Below, one piece after another: positions 32,868 to 42,192 of a stretch of DNA of 64,000 bases. Positions within the stretch are counted from its first letter, which is position 1; the number at the start of each line of letters is the position of its first letter. The notes beneath the pieces were generated by a model, which did not search any database, was not told the DNA's origin, and saw only the letters and a list, made by a program, of their open reading frames with translations. Source of the stretch: [Clostridium] fimetarium (GTDB taxonomy: Bacteria; Bacillota; Clostridia; Lachnospirales; Lachnospiraceae); contig NZ_FOJI01000015.1 in NCBI RefSeq assembly GCF_900111235.1, positions 37,007 to 101,006 on the forward strand, given 5' to 3'. Both the position numbers and the translations under genes were made by a program.

Positions 32868-34256
32868 CTAATTATAGTACCTATATTTAGACCTTTCCTG
32901 TTGATTAAGCGAAATCCCGTTGAGTACAAACCCTAGTATGTTAGCATTCAAAAATTGAAATTTTGTTATTACGCTAGATACGCAAGGATGTGAGGTGACA
33001 CCTTCTCGAACTACAATTAAAACCCCATCCACCATTTTAACTAGATTTAGGGCATCTGATACAACTTTCACTGGAGGTGTATCAATAAGGATATATTCAT
33101 ATTCATTGTTAAGCTGACTTAATAATTCTTCCATCTGAATACTTGCTAACAACTCTGATGGATTAGGTGGAATTGTTCCCATTGGCATAACATATAAATT
33201 ATCATAAGATGTTTTATATATTGATTTTTTCACATCCATCGTGCTAGATAACGCATCGCTTACTCCCGGTATCAGTTGAATATTAAATAAACGGTGTAAT
33301 CTACCCTTTCTCAAATCACAATCCATTAGTAGCACCTTTGCACCAGTTTGTGCTATTGAAATCCCTACATTAGTAATAGTGGTACTTTTACCATCCTGTG
33401 GAACTGGACTACTGATGATGATCTTTTTGCATCCATTAAAACGCAAAGTAAAGTTCAAGTTAGATCTTAATGATTTATAAGCTTCTGCTATAACAAATTC
33501 TGTATCTTTATTTTTACTGATATTATTTCTTTTCACTTTTTTATGCAATAAATCAGTTAGTATTGTTTTTTTGAGTACGAATTTTCTTTTTATGTTCACA
33601 TTAAAATTAGGTATCGTTCCTAAAATAGGTAATTGATATCTTTTTAATAATTCATCTTGATTTTTAACATTCAAGTCGAAAAGTACCAATAATAGAGAAA
33701 CAGCAATTGATAAAACAAATCCAAACATTCCTCCAACCAAGGTATTCTTCAATATATTAGGACTAGATGGAGAAGTTGGCAATGTGGGTGGATCTACTAC
33801 AGTAATTTGTGATGTTTCTTTAATACTTTTAATTAATACTGGTGCGATTTTTTTCATTGCATCAACTAATTTATAGGCATCATTAGGATTTGTGGTTGTA
33901 ACACTAATCTCAAAAATCTCTGTGTTATTAATAGCCTTAATATGGGTCATGGCTTTTAATTGCATTGGTGTATAATTTAATTTACTTTCATCGATAACTT
34001 GTTTATAAAATACTTTTGTTTGCAAAAAATTAATATAGGTAGTTACAACTTTTTGAGCATAATTTAGTTCATTTAAGTCAGCTGAATAAGTTGTTTCATT
34101 AGGATTCACATACATTTGAACCGATGCTACATAAGTTGGTTTTATAATATACTTGCTATTTATGAAAAAAGAACAAATACCTACGAATGTACAAATTGCG
34201 ATAAAAACAAATCGCTTCGCCAATATTTCCAATATTTCTTTAAAAGAAAATTCCAT
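32868..34256 (-). CDS. Polysaccharide tyrosine autokinase with chain-length domain
   Basis: The 462-residue protein joins a Wzz-type chain-length domain (two membrane segments at about 15-35 and 170-195, with FINSKYIIKPTYVASVQMYV and a PPTLPTSPSSPN stretch before the second) to a cytoplasmic BY-kinase. The kinase has Walker A SSPVPQDGKSTT, Walker A' VLLMDCDLRKGRLHRLF, Walker B YILIDTPPV and a short C-terminal tyrosine cluster (KYRYYN). In many Firmicutes these are two proteins (CapA/CapB, CpsC/CpsD); here they are one, as in Wzc, but in shorter form. It controls chain length and export of the polymer. First gene of the operon. Confidence 0.92.
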   Translation of the reverse strand: MEFSFKEILEILAKRFVFIAICTFVGICSFFINSKYIIKPTYVASVQMYVNPNETTYSADLNELNYAQKVVTTYINFLQTKVFYKQVIDESKLNYTPMQLKAMTHIKAINNTEIFEISVTTTNPNDAYKLVDAMKKIAPVLIKSIKETSQITVVDPPTLPTSPSSPNILKNTLVGGMFGFVLSIAVSLLLVLFDLNVKNQDELLKRYQLPILGTIPNFNVNIKRKFVLKKTILTDLLHKKVKRNNISKNKDTEFVIAEAYKSLRSNLNFTLRFNGCKKIIISSPVPQDGKSTTITNVGISIAQTGAKVLLMDCDLRKGRLHRLFNIQLIPGVSDALSSTMDVKKSIYKTSYDNLYVMPMGTIPPNPSELLASIQMEELLSQLNNEYEYILIDTPPVKVVSDALNLVKMVDGVLIVVREGVTSHPCVSSVITKFQFLNANILGFVLNGISLNQQERSKYRYYN

Positions 34257-34391
34257 TATCTATAATCCTCCTATTAATACAACAATTCCACATTGATTAT
34301 CTTGATAAATAATCTCAAAAATTTCATATCACCTAAAGTTATACTATGATAATATTTTATATTAGTGAAAAAGATTTGATAATCTGCAACA

Positions 34392-34437
34392 AAAAAATAC
34401 CTGTCTCAAATGTGAACTATTGAGACAGGTATTTTTT
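34392..34437 (-). terminator. Strong terminator ending the ech-hyp operon
   Basis: AAAAAATACCTGTCTCAA (34392-34409) pairs perfectly with 34420-34437 around a 10-base loop, with T-runs on both strands. It lies 18 bp after hypE and before the polysaccharide operon. The promoter of that operon must lie in 34257-34390, but I could not identify a convincing one. Confidence 0.9.
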
Positions 34438-34454
34438 ACTTTTAATATTGATTA

Positions 34455-35432
34455 TTAACAAATACGGGGTAATCCTTCTCCATAAAGAATATCTACCATT
34501 CGATTACCTTTTAATATCGTTGTCATATTTACACCTTTTCCACCAACAATACTACCTATAATCTGGGCATTGGTACCATATTTATTATTTCGCATTACTT
34601 CAAGCGCTTTGTCGGCTTGATTTTGTGGGACTACAGCTATCATTTTTCCTTCATTTGCCATATAAAGTGGATCTAGACCTAAGATATTGCAAAACCCTTT
34701 TACCTCATCACTTACCGGTAAGGAAGCTTCGATTATTTCAACCCGACATACAGAGCTTTCAGCAACTTCATTTAAAACGGTTGCAAGCCCGCCTCGTGTA
34801 ACATCACGCATGCAATGAACATCAATCCCATTATCCAAAAGTTCTTTCACAAGAAAAGACAGTGGTGCACAATCACTCATGATATTATTATCAATTCCCA
34901 TTCTTTTAGACATGATTGCTGCATGATGTTCCCCTAAATTACCTGAAAGTAAAATTGCATCACCTTCCTGACAATTGTGGATGCTGATTCCTTCTTTCAT
35001 TATTGTGCCTATACCAGCAGTATTAATATATATATTGCCATTGCCTTCAATTACTTTCGTATCACCAGCTACTATCTGTACATTTGCATCTAAAGCCGCT
35101 AGTTTCATTTCATATGCTATCTTATCAATAGTCTCACTATCTGCTCCCTCTTCGATAATAAAGCCTGTTGTGAGGTATTTGGGCATAGCCCCCATCATTG
35201 AGAGATCATTTACTGTTCCACAAACAGCTAATTTTCCTATATTACCACCGTTAAAAAACATTGGTGTTACAACAAAAGAATCAGTTGTAAATGCAATTTT
35301 ACCACTCATATCTAATACCGCAGCATCTTCAAGTTTGTTTAAAATCTCGTTATCAAAATTCTTAATGAATATATCATTAATTAAATTACTAGTCTGTTTT
35401 CCACCGCTACCATAAGATATATCTATTTTCAT
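34455..35432 (-). CDS. hypE: Hydrogenase maturation protein HypE
   Basis: The 325-residue protein has the AIR-synthase-like ATP-grasp partner fold (AFTTDSFVVTPMFFNGGNIG, CGTVNDLSMMGAMPKY, HCMRDVTRGGLATVLNEVAE) and ends in the diagnostic PRIC. The terminal Cys accepts a carbamoyl group from HypF, which HypE dehydrates to the cyanide ligand of the [NiFe] centre. It is the last gene of the ech-hyp operon and starts two bases after hypD. Confidence 0.97.
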   Translation of the reverse strand: MKIDISYGSGGKQTSNLINDIFIKNFDNEILNKLEDAAVLDMSGKIAFTTDSFVVTPMFFNGGNIGKLAVCGTVNDLSMMGAMPKYLTTGFIIEEGADSETIDKIAYEMKLAALDANVQIVAGDTKVIEGNGNIYINTAGIGTIMKEGISIHNCQEGDAILLSGNLGEHHAAIMSKRMGIDNNIMSDCAPLSFLVKELLDNGIDVHCMRDVTRGGLATVLNEVAESSVCRVEIIEASLPVSDEVKGFCNILGLDPLYMANEGKMIAVVPQNQADKALEVMRNNKYGTNAQIIGSIVGGKGVNMTTILKGNRMVDILYGEGLPRIC

Positions 35433-35434
35433 CT

Positions 35435-36484
35435 CTATGCCTCTCTATTCTTGAACCAGATTCCACACACGCCCTCAGTTGAAACCATACATGGACCAAT
35501 TGCATTTAAAGGTGTACATTTTGTTGAAAATAATGGACACTCATTGGGATTAATACGGCCCAATATAACATCCCTACATCTACAACCTTTTGGTGGGCTC
35601 TCTTTATATTCTTCAAATGTACTTCCTGCATCAAATTCAGTGAATTCTGGTCTGAGTCTTAGTGCTGAAATTTTTATAATTCCAATTCCACGCCAATAAT
35701 CATCTGCTTTTTCAAAATATTTATCAATCATTGTAAGTGCCTTTATATTTCCTTCTTCAGATACAGCATTTACATACATATTTTTCACATTGAACTGCTT
35801 GTTTTTTATTTGATGTACAATTTCATAAATTGCAGCTAAAATATGTTCACCCTCAAATCCAGCAACAACAAAAGGTTTTTGATACTTTTTTGCCAGCTCA
35901 TTAAAAGCATTACTTCCGATGATTACACATACATGACCCGGAGATAGGAACGCATCAATCTTGTCTTCATTTTCACAAATAAAGGAAACAGCCGGTATAA
36001 TCGTTTTTAGTGACGTTAACAATTTTAAATTTTTTATATTGTTTTTTGTAATTTCTTCAATTAATACTGCATAAATGGGAGTTGTTGTTTCAAATCCTAC
36101 TGCCGCAAAAATGTACTGCGTCTGACTATTTTCCATTGCTATTTTAACTGCATCTAATGGGGAATACAAAATTTTGACATTGCCACCAATTGCACTTGCT
36201 TGTGTAAGACATAATTGATTACCTTTTACTTTCATCATATCGCCAAAGGTCAAGACACAATAATTTTCCTTTAATGAAAAATCTACGAGTTTATCAATAT
36301 AAGCAGAAGCTGTTACACATACAGGGCAGCCTGGTCCAGAAATCAGTTGTATTTTTGGAGATATTAAACTTCTTATTCCATTCTTGAAAATACTAGAAGT
36401 ATGGGTTCCGCAAACCTCCATTATCTTAATCGGCTCGCCATCATACTCTTTTAATTCAGTTTTTACCTGCTGAAGGGTTTTCAT
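35435..36484 (-). CDS. hypD: Hydrogenase maturation protein HypD
   Basis: The 349-residue iron-sulfur protein has MEVCGTHTSSIFKNGIRSLI, the GPGCPVCVTAS motif, CRCRDVILGRINPNECPLF and a C-terminal cysteine set (KCTPLNAIGPCMVSTEGVCG). With HypC it is the scaffold for assembling Fe(CN)2CO. The start is the ATG at 36484, preceded by GAGGAGG; it overlaps the end of hypC. Confidence 0.97.
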   Translation of the reverse strand: MKTLQQVKTELKEYDGEPIKIMEVCGTHTSSIFKNGIRSLISPKIQLISGPGCPVCVTASAYIDKLVDFSLKENYCVLTFGDMMKVKGNQLCLTQASAIGGNVKILYSPLDAVKIAMENSQTQYIFAAVGFETTTPIYAVLIEEITKNNIKNLKLLTSLKTIIPAVSFICENEDKIDAFLSPGHVCVIIGSNAFNELAKKYQKPFVVAGFEGEHILAAIYEIVHQIKNKQFNVKNMYVNAVSEEGNIKALTMIDKYFEKADDYWRGIGIIKISALRLRPEFTEFDAGSTFEEYKESPPKGCRCRDVILGRINPNECPLFSTKCTPLNAIGPCMVSTEGVCGIWFKNREA

Positions 36485-36698
36485 TCGCGTCCTCCTCGAG
36501 TTCATTAAACATCGAAAGTATTTCTTCTGCCATGTCTTTCTTCAATACATCAATCACGCATCCAGCATGAATTAAAACATAATCACCAATCTTTACAGTA
36601 ACCAATCTTATATTTACTTCACAAGTATTATTCATTATATCAACTTTTGCTTTATCGCCGTTAATTTCTATAATTTTTCCAGGTACTGCAACACACAT
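36456..36698 (-). CDS. hypC: Hydrogenase maturation chaperone HypC
   Basis: The 80-residue protein starts MCVAVPGKIIEINGDKAKVD with the essential Cys2 exposed after removal of Met. HypC carries the Fe(CN)2CO unit from HypD to the large subunit. The start is the ATG at 36698 with TGAGGA upstream; the frame is open to 36710. It overlaps hypD. Confidence 0.95.
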   Translation of the reverse strand: MCVAVPGKIIEINGDKAKVDIMNNTCEVNIRLVTVKIGDYVLIHAGCVIDVLKKDMAEEILSMFNELEEDANENPSAGKN

Positions 36699-36756
36699 AA
36701 TTTTCCTCATTTCTGCACTTCACGCTGCGCCTATTTAGCTTGTTCAAGCATCCACA

Positions 36757-36803
36757 TTGTTATTATTGTTTTGTTATTTGTTTTGTTATTGTTTTGTTAT
36801 TCA
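36757..36803. repeat. TTATT(T)GTTTTG tandem repeat between hypF and hypC
   Basis: About four copies of an 11-12-bp unit TTATTGTTTTG follow one another in the intergenic space of the operon. No gene or hairpin is present there. Confidence 0.65.
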
Positions 36804-36820
36804 TTTTCTTATACATTTTG

Positions 36821-39259
36821 TTATCTCATTAGTCCAACATAAGTCTGACCTAGGCTAATTGACCCATCATTTGGAGGCACTGAAACATTATAGTAAACAT
36901 GGAACTGATTTTCTCTTAGGACCTTTAACACTCTCTTTGATAGCACCGTATTTTGAAATACGCCACCGCTTATAGCAACCAAATTGATATTTTGTTCATG
37001 TCTTATTTTCTCGCATATATTTAATACTGTATCTGCAATTGCATAATGGAAACCCAATGCTAAAGATCCTGTATCAACGTGTCTTCTTAATTTACAAATT
37101 GATTCCAATACTGGAAGTGGATCAATTTCGGTCATTCCTTCAATTTGCTTAATTGAAAATTCCATTTTTTGAGGAAGTATACCATGTCGCTCTGCTAAGA
37201 CCGCTTCTCTTTCCAAATTTGATGCGCATTCGCCCTCATAATGATTCTCATCCTGAATCCCTAATAGACATGCGATAACGTCAAATAATCTGCCCATACT
37301 TGAGGAAAGAACGGTATTGATATTATTTCTTAATGCAGCTTCTATTATATCACTTCTATCATCATTAATAAACTGAATAAGTTGTGCATTTAACAAAAAA
37401 CAAGTTGCCGTCTTTTTAGCATCACGCATGGATTGGTCTCCGCCCAAAATAGGCGTATATTTTAAATGTGCAACTCGATTATAATCTGCGCCCTTACAAA
37501 TCATGAATTCGCTACCCCAGATATTCCCATCCGTACCATAGCCAGTTCCATCAAAAGCAATTCCAATCACACGCTCCTTTAAATTATGCTCTGCCATAAC
37601 AGAAGCAATATGCGCATGATGGTGCTGCACATAAAAGACTGGTATTCCAAGTGTCTGCACATATCTTGAAGAAAAATAATTAGGATGCAGATCACATATT
37701 GCAATATCTGGAACTATTTTTAATAAATGTGAAAGATCTTCTATAGATTCTTTGTAATCATCAAACACCGTTTTCTCTTCTAAATCACCAAAATACTGTG
37801 ATACGACAGCACTTCCTTTGTTATAAAGACAAAACGCAGCTTTCAAATCTCCACCTGCGGCAAATATACGTAGATTTTTATTGGTATTGTTCAAATTATC
37901 ATTTAGCGGCAAAAATACAGGATATGGAACATAACCACGGCTTCTTCGAATTAACTGCGCTTTCCCATCAAATACTTTTGCTACAGAGTCATCTACTGAA
38001 CGGATAATTCGCCTTCTATTATATAAAACTCCATGCAACAACGGTGTTCTTATTGATAACATCTCATTATCTTCTTTTATAATTGGTCGATTTGAAATAT
38101 TGGCGCTTGTCATAATAAGAGGACCGCATTTTTCAATAAGCATAATTTGCAATGGTGTATATGGTAAAAAAGCACCGCAATAAATACTATCTTTATATGT
38201 GGCTTTGGCCATCTTTTTATTATCGGAATATAGCAAAACGATTGGTCTGGCTTTCGAATTCAATAGCATTTGCTCCTCATTCGAGACTTCACAATATTGC
38301 CTAATAGATTGCACAGATTTAAACATCACCGCAAACGGTTTCTCTTCTCGCCCTTTTAATTTTCTCAAATTATGAACTGTCGCTTCTTTAAATGGGGAAC
38401 AAGCAAAATGATATCCACCTATTCCTTTGACTGCAATTATCCCACCTACGTTTATAATATCAACTGCCTTTTTAAATGCTTGTGTATTACTCAGTTGTCG
38501 ATTCTCAAACTCTATATTTTCTAATTCGTTATTTTCTAATTCGTTATTTCCTAATTTTTCAGCTCGTAAATCTTTAGTTACTAAATGTCTAGTTTCTAAA
38601 TCTTTAGTTTCTAAATCTTTAGCTTCTAAATCTTTAGCTTTATTATACTCATTATGATTAAACTCATCGAAAATCAAGTATGGTCCACAATCATTACAAG
38701 ATATTGTCTGCGCATGAAACCGCCTGCTTTCTGGTGATGTATACTCCTCACTACAGGATGGACACATATCAAAATCTACCATTGTAGTATTATCTCTATC
38801 ATAGGGCAGTTTTTCTATAATTGTATACCTGGGTCCACAAGACATACAGCTTATAAATGGATTGTTAAAACGCCTGTTACTCTTTGTGTGTAACTCATTT
38901 TTACAATTATCACAAGTAGCTAAATCAGGAGGAATGATTGAGATCTCATCATTTGCAATGCTCTCTATTATTTTAAATTCAGTGTATACGATTGCTTCTG
39001 GCGATATAAAATCTTTGATTTCAATATTTATAATTTCGCAACCTTCACAATCTGCTGTTTTTAAATCATATAAAAATTCGTTAAAATCTATTTGAGATGA
39101 CTGTGTTATAATTTCTACCATTCCACCAATATTTTGCACAGTCCCATATATTCTATGTTTACCCGCAACACGAAAAGTAAGGGGTCGAAAACCAACCCCT
39201 TGCACAATACCAGAAACAATCACTTTTTTTGTTACAACTTGATATTGTTCTTTATCCAT
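36821..39259 (-). CDS. hypF: Carbamoyltransferase HypF with a repeat insert
   Basis: The 812-residue protein has the HypF order: acylphosphatase domain (GIVQGVGFRPLTFRVA, residues 15-30), two zinc fingers (Cys116/119/138/141 and Cys166/169/188/191), a YrdC-like domain from about 265 (GGIIAVKGIGGYHFACSPF) and a Kae1-like C-terminus (VQHHHAHIASVMAEH, IGIAFDGTGYGTDGNIWGSE, AISGGVFQNTVLS). It makes the carbamoyl group for HypE from carbamoyl phosphate and ATP. An odd insert of about 50 residues at 207-260 consists of pentads such as AKDLE, TKDLE and NNELE, encoded by 15-bp tandem repeats. It is overlapped by the end of the hypB frame by 28 bases at its start. Confidence 0.95.
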   Translation of the reverse strand: MDKEQYQVVTKKVIVSGIVQGVGFRPLTFRVAGKHRIYGTVQNIGGMVEIITQSSQIDFNEFLYDLKTADCEGCEIINIEIKDFISPEAIVYTEFKIIESIANDEISIIPPDLATCDNCKNELHTKSNRRFNNPFISCMSCGPRYTIIEKLPYDRDNTTMVDFDMCPSCSEEYTSPESRRFHAQTISCNDCGPYLIFDEFNHNEYNKAKDLEAKDLETKDLETRHLVTKDLRAEKLGNNELENNELENIEFENRQLSNTQAFKKAVDIINVGGIIAVKGIGGYHFACSPFKEATVHNLRKLKGREEKPFAVMFKSVQSIRQYCEVSNEEQMLLNSKARPIVLLYSDNKKMAKATYKDSIYCGAFLPYTPLQIMLIEKCGPLIMTSANISNRPIIKEDNEMLSIRTPLLHGVLYNRRRIIRSVDDSVAKVFDGKAQLIRRSRGYVPYPVFLPLNDNLNNTNKNLRIFAAGGDLKAAFCLYNKGSAVVSQYFGDLEEKTVFDDYKESIEDLSHLLKIVPDIAICDLHPNYFSSRYVQTLGIPVFYVQHHHAHIASVMAEHNLKERVIGIAFDGTGYGTDGNIWGSEFMICKGADYNRVAHLKYTPILGGDQSMRDAKKTATCFLLNAQLIQFINDDRSDIIEAALRNNINTVLSSSMGRLFDVIACLLGIQDENHYEGECASNLEREAVLAERHGILPQKMEFSIKQIEGMTEIDPLPVLESICKLRRHVDTGSLALGFHYAIADTVLNICEKIRHEQNINLVAISGGVFQNTVLSKRVLKVLRENQFHVYYNVSVPPNDGSISLGQTYVGLMR
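38510..38640. repeat. 15-bp tandem repeat inside hypF
   Basis: Nine or so units, the best being AGTTTCTAAATCTTT (38591-38605 and 38606-38620) and AGCTTCTAAATCTTT (38621-38635), with decayed copies toward 38510. The 15-bp period keeps the hypF frame open and encodes a charged pentad repeat. Confidence 0.85.
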
Positions 39260-39885
39260 AAAACGACTTCCTCAAAGCCTTCATCTGCTTTACATGATAC
39301 TTTAAAAACAGGAGCTGTTTTATTTAAAGCTCTTACACCCTTCATGAAAAATTCCTCATCGAAATCTACATAAGGAATAAGATCCCATTTATTCAAAATA
39401 ATTATATTCGCTTTTTCAAATGCAAGTGGATATTTATATGGCTTATCACTACCTTCAGTAACCGTTGATATAAGCATTTTTGCATGCTCACCTATCTGAA
39501 ATTCGGCAGGACATACTAAATTACCTATGTTTTCAATAAAAAGTACGCCTTTTTCAATATTCAAGCTTTCTACTGCTTCACCAATCAAAGGAGAATCCAA
39601 ATGACATGCTCCACCAGTATTGATTTGTATTGTCTTAACACCCAGTGAAAGTAAAGTCAATGTATCAATATCTGCTTCAATATCTCCTTCAATTACATAA
39701 GGGGTAATATCATCAAGTCGTTTAATTATCTTAATCAATGTAGATGTTTTACCTGCACCAGGCGCACCCATAACATTAATTGCAAATATTCCTTTTTCTG
39801 TTAATGATGCATTAATTTTTGCGGCAACCTCATCATTTTTATCGTAAACGGACTGCATTACTTCTATCTCTTTATTTTCTGACAT
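39232..39885 (-). CDS. hypB: Hydrogenase nickel-insertion GTPase HypB
   Basis: The 217-residue GTPase has the P-loop GAPGAGKTS (about 40-48), EGDIEADIDTLTLLSLGVK, GGACHLDSPLIGEAVESLN, the switch ENIGNLVCPAEF and the base motif NKWDLIPY. There is no His-rich nickel store at the N-terminus. With HypA it inserts nickel into EchE. A gap of 156 bp with a hairpin separates it from hypA. Confidence 0.97.
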   Translation of the reverse strand: MSENKEIEVMQSVYDKNDEVAAKINASLTEKGIFAINVMGAPGAGKTSTLIKIIKRLDDITPYVIEGDIEADIDTLTLLSLGVKTIQINTGGACHLDSPLIGEAVESLNIEKGVLFIENIGNLVCPAEFQIGEHAKMLISTVTEGSDKPYKYPLAFEKANIIILNKWDLIPYVDFDEEFFMKGVRALNKTAPVFKVSCKADEGFEEVVLWIKNNIKL

Positions 39886-39980
39886 TTTAATCTCCTTTCA
39901 TACTTGTAGATATATGTTTACGTTGCTAACGCAACTATTGTCAAAATAAAACGAATCTTTGATCTGCTTTATTTATATTT

Positions 39981-40017
39981 GAAGACATGTTTGCGTCATA
40001 AACACAAACATGCCTTC
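39981..40017. other. Intercistronic hairpin between hypA and hypB
   Basis: The arms GAAG-CATGTTTG and CAAACATG-CTTC pair across this stretch with single mismatches. No T tract follows on the operon strand. It may modulate readthrough or mRNA stability inside the 12-gene operon. Confidence 0.5.
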
Positions 40018-40041
40018 TTGCAAGCGAAACAAAAATACGCT

Positions 40042-40380
40042 TTATACTTCTATGGATTTAATATAAAACTCTTGTCCTATATCCGTAGGGCTACCTTGCC
40101 CTTGACAATCAGGGCACTCAAATGAAAATGGCTTCCTTACAAATAATTTTCCACAATTATTACATTTTAGTTTGGGTATAATCCGTTCAATATTAAGCGT
40201 CGCATTTTTGCATATACTATCTTCTGCAATAATTTCAAAATACAATTCAATTGAACTAGCCACATAACCGGAGTAATCACCGACAACTAGGTTGATCTGT
40301 TTCACTTCATCCGCATTGTTTTTTTGTGCAAACTCCTGTGCTATCTCAATTATTCTTTTCGTTATCGGATACTCGTGCAT
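40042..40380 (-). CDS. hypA: Hydrogenase nickel chaperone HypA
   Basis: The 112-residue protein starts MHEYPITKRIIEIAQEFAQK with the nickel-binding His2 and has the zinc site CNNCGKLF...CPDCQG. It delivers nickel together with HypB. It overlaps echF by 35 bases, which joins the structural and maturation parts of the operon. Confidence 0.95.
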   Translation of the reverse strand: MHEYPITKRIIEIAQEFAQKNNADEVKQINLVVGDYSGYVASSIELYFEIIAEDSICKNATLNIERIIPKLKCNNCGKLFVRKPFSFECPDCQGQGSPTDIGQEFYIKSIEV

Positions 40381-40711
40381 CTACGTATTCATCCCTTGTC
40401 TTTTTTGATGAAGGAGCAGTATATTGGTTGTTCATATTAAGGCATTTTTTAGGACAGACTTCAACGCAATAACCACATTGAATACATTGCATTCTCTCAA
40501 TGCTCCATTTTTTATCTGCTTTTTCGACTTTAATAGCTCCAGTTGGACAACGTCTTTCACAAATTCCACAAAAGATACAGTTTTGTATATCATTATTAAT
40601 GCTGCCTCTTGTTCGTACATAGTTTGCTTTCTTTTTTATGGGATAAAGAACTGTATATGGCCCATGAATAATATTCTTAAATAGTGTTTTCGTCATACTT
40701 AAAATATGCAT
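40346..40711 (-). CDS. echF: Ech hydrogenase subunit EchF, 2[4Fe-4S] ferredoxin
   Basis: The 121-residue protein has two tetranuclear cluster motifs, CIFCGICERRCP and CIQCGYCVEVCP, and a longer polar C-terminus. It is homologous to NuoI and passes electrons from soluble ferredoxin to the hydrogenase small subunit. Its position after echE is the usual one. Confidence 0.92.
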   Translation of the reverse strand: MHILSMTKTLFKNIIHGPYTVLYPIKKKANYVRTRGSINNDIQNCIFCGICERRCPTGAIKVEKADKKWSIERMQCIQCGYCVEVCPKKCLNMNNQYTAPSSKKTRDEYVDARVSDNEKNN

Positions 40712-40736
40712 ATATTCCTACCTTCCTACTCTCATT

Positions 40737-41816
40737 TTATCGTTCTGTACAGCTGATACATGGATCAATTGTAAGAATTAATATAGGAACATCAGCAAGT
40801 GCACAACCCTTTAATGTTTCGAGTAAAGCAGGAATGTTTGCAAAGGTAGGTGTACGAACTCTTACTCTGTCTAAAAAGCTCGTTCCATTTGCTTTTACAT
40901 AATATATAACCTCGCCTCGTGGCTGTTCTAATCTTGTAAAATATTCTCCGTTTGGATTTCCCTTTATCTTGACGAAAATTTCGCCTTCAGGAATGATTGA
41001 AATACATTGCTTAATCAAATCAATAGATTGGTAAATTTCTTTGATTCTTACTACCATTCTTGCATAAGAATCACCTTCTGTCGCAATAATCGGTTCAAAC
41101 TTCAGTTTATCGTATGCTGCATAACCTTCTGTTCTCATATCAATCGCATTACCGCTGGCTCTAGTCATTGGACCTATTGCACCCAAATCAAATGCCTGTT
41201 GCTTTGATAATACGCCTACACCAATCGTACGACTCTTTACAGTTGAATCATTTAAAAATACATCTGCAAGTCCTTTGAGTTCTTTTTCAATACTATTCAT
41301 GACATTAACAATCATTTTAAGAGTTTCTTCATCTATGTCTTTTCTGACACCGCCAATATCACAAACTGAAAATATTACTCTTCCGCCTGTTGTCTGTTCA
41401 AAAATATCTAAAATCTGCTCTCTTAATCTCCAAGAGTGCATAAATAAGCTATCGAAACCAAACGCATCAGCTGTTAGTCCCAACCATAATATATGAGAGT
41501 GCATACGCGATAATTCTGCCCAGATTGTTCTTAAAAATTTGGCTCTAGCAGGAATCTCTACATCCATAATACTTTCGACTGACATACAATAACCCATTCC
41601 ATGCATAAATGAACATATTCCACAAATTCTTTCTGCAACATACGTGTATTGTTTAAAATCCTTCTTTTCTACAAGTTTCTCAAGTCCTCTATGAACATAA
41701 CCAATCTGAGGTATTGCTTCAATAACAACCTCATCTTCTAGTACCAAATCTAAATGTATAGGTTCAGGAAGTACTGGATGTTGAGGTCCAAAAGGAATAA
41801 CTGTTCTCTCGCCCAT
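40737..41816 (-). CDS. echE: Ech hydrogenase large subunit EchE
   Basis: The 359-residue [NiFe] subunit has the two cysteine pairs that bind the active site: ERICGICSFMHGMGYCM near residue 65 and DPCISCTER at the very end. Group 4 membrane hydrogenases are of this type. The chain ends three residues after the last Cys, so there is no C-terminal extension to be cleaved, and no endopeptidase gene lies in the operon. It reduces protons to H2 with electrons from ferredoxin. Confidence 0.95.
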   Translation of the reverse strand: MGERTVIPFGPQHPVLPEPIHLDLVLEDEVVIEAIPQIGYVHRGLEKLVEKKDFKQYTYVAERICGICSFMHGMGYCMSVESIMDVEIPARAKFLRTIWAELSRMHSHILWLGLTADAFGFDSLFMHSWRLREQILDIFEQTTGGRVIFSVCDIGGVRKDIDEETLKMIVNVMNSIEKELKGLADVFLNDSTVKSRTIGVGVLSKQQAFDLGAIGPMTRASGNAIDMRTEGYAAYDKLKFEPIIATEGDSYARMVVRIKEIYQSIDLIKQCISIIPEGEIFVKIKGNPNGEYFTRLEQPRGEVIYYVKANGTSFLDRVRVRTPTFANIPALLETLKGCALADVPILILTIDPCISCTER

Positions 41817-42163
41817 TATTCACTCTCCTTTTTCATATTAAATGGAGTCTTAACGGATATTCTATAAAGATTATCTTTAAAATCCAATGTCATATTAATT
41901 ATGTTAACTCCAAAAAGTTCTTTAATTTCATTTTCATATAAAAATGCATAAGGAAACATGTGATTTATACTTTCTATTTCAACATCATAATCCATATTTA
42001 TTCTTAAATTAATAAAATCAAAATCTTTATCAAATGAATAAGTCAATTCTATACCATCTTTGTTCGTGCAAGATATTGCAACTAAACGATAGCCTGAGTT
42101 TTTCATTGAATTTGCTTCATTTAAAAGATCATTCGCTGATATTTTTTTTATTGTTTGTTCCAT
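41816..42163 (-). CDS. echD: Ech hydrogenase subunit EchD
   Basis: The 115-residue protein belongs to the NuoC/30-kDa family in its short Ech form: GYRLVAISCTNKDGIELTYS, LRINMDYDVEIESINHMFPY and FLYENEIKELFGVNIINM. It is a peripheral subunit that packs against EchE and EchC. Its stop codon overlaps the echE start by one base. Confidence 0.88.
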   Translation of the reverse strand: MEQTIKKISANDLLNEANSMKNSGYRLVAISCTNKDGIELTYSFDKDFDFINLRINMDYDVEIESINHMFPYAFLYENEIKELFGVNIINMTLDFKDNLYRISVKTPFNMKKESE

Positions 42164-42192
42164 ATATACTCCTTTTCTTTCTCGAAGAGTAA

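Noticed and set aside
10836..34256. Frameshifts or assembly errors behind the three fused proteins
   Set aside because: Each fusion is one open frame with a plausible linker and normal flanking spacing; I saw no disrupted motif at the joins, though long-read confirmation would be decisive.
38427..38657. Plus-strand frame with SKSLVSKSLA repeats
   Set aside because: It is the opposite strand of the 15-bp repeat inside hypF; hypF is clearly the coding frame.
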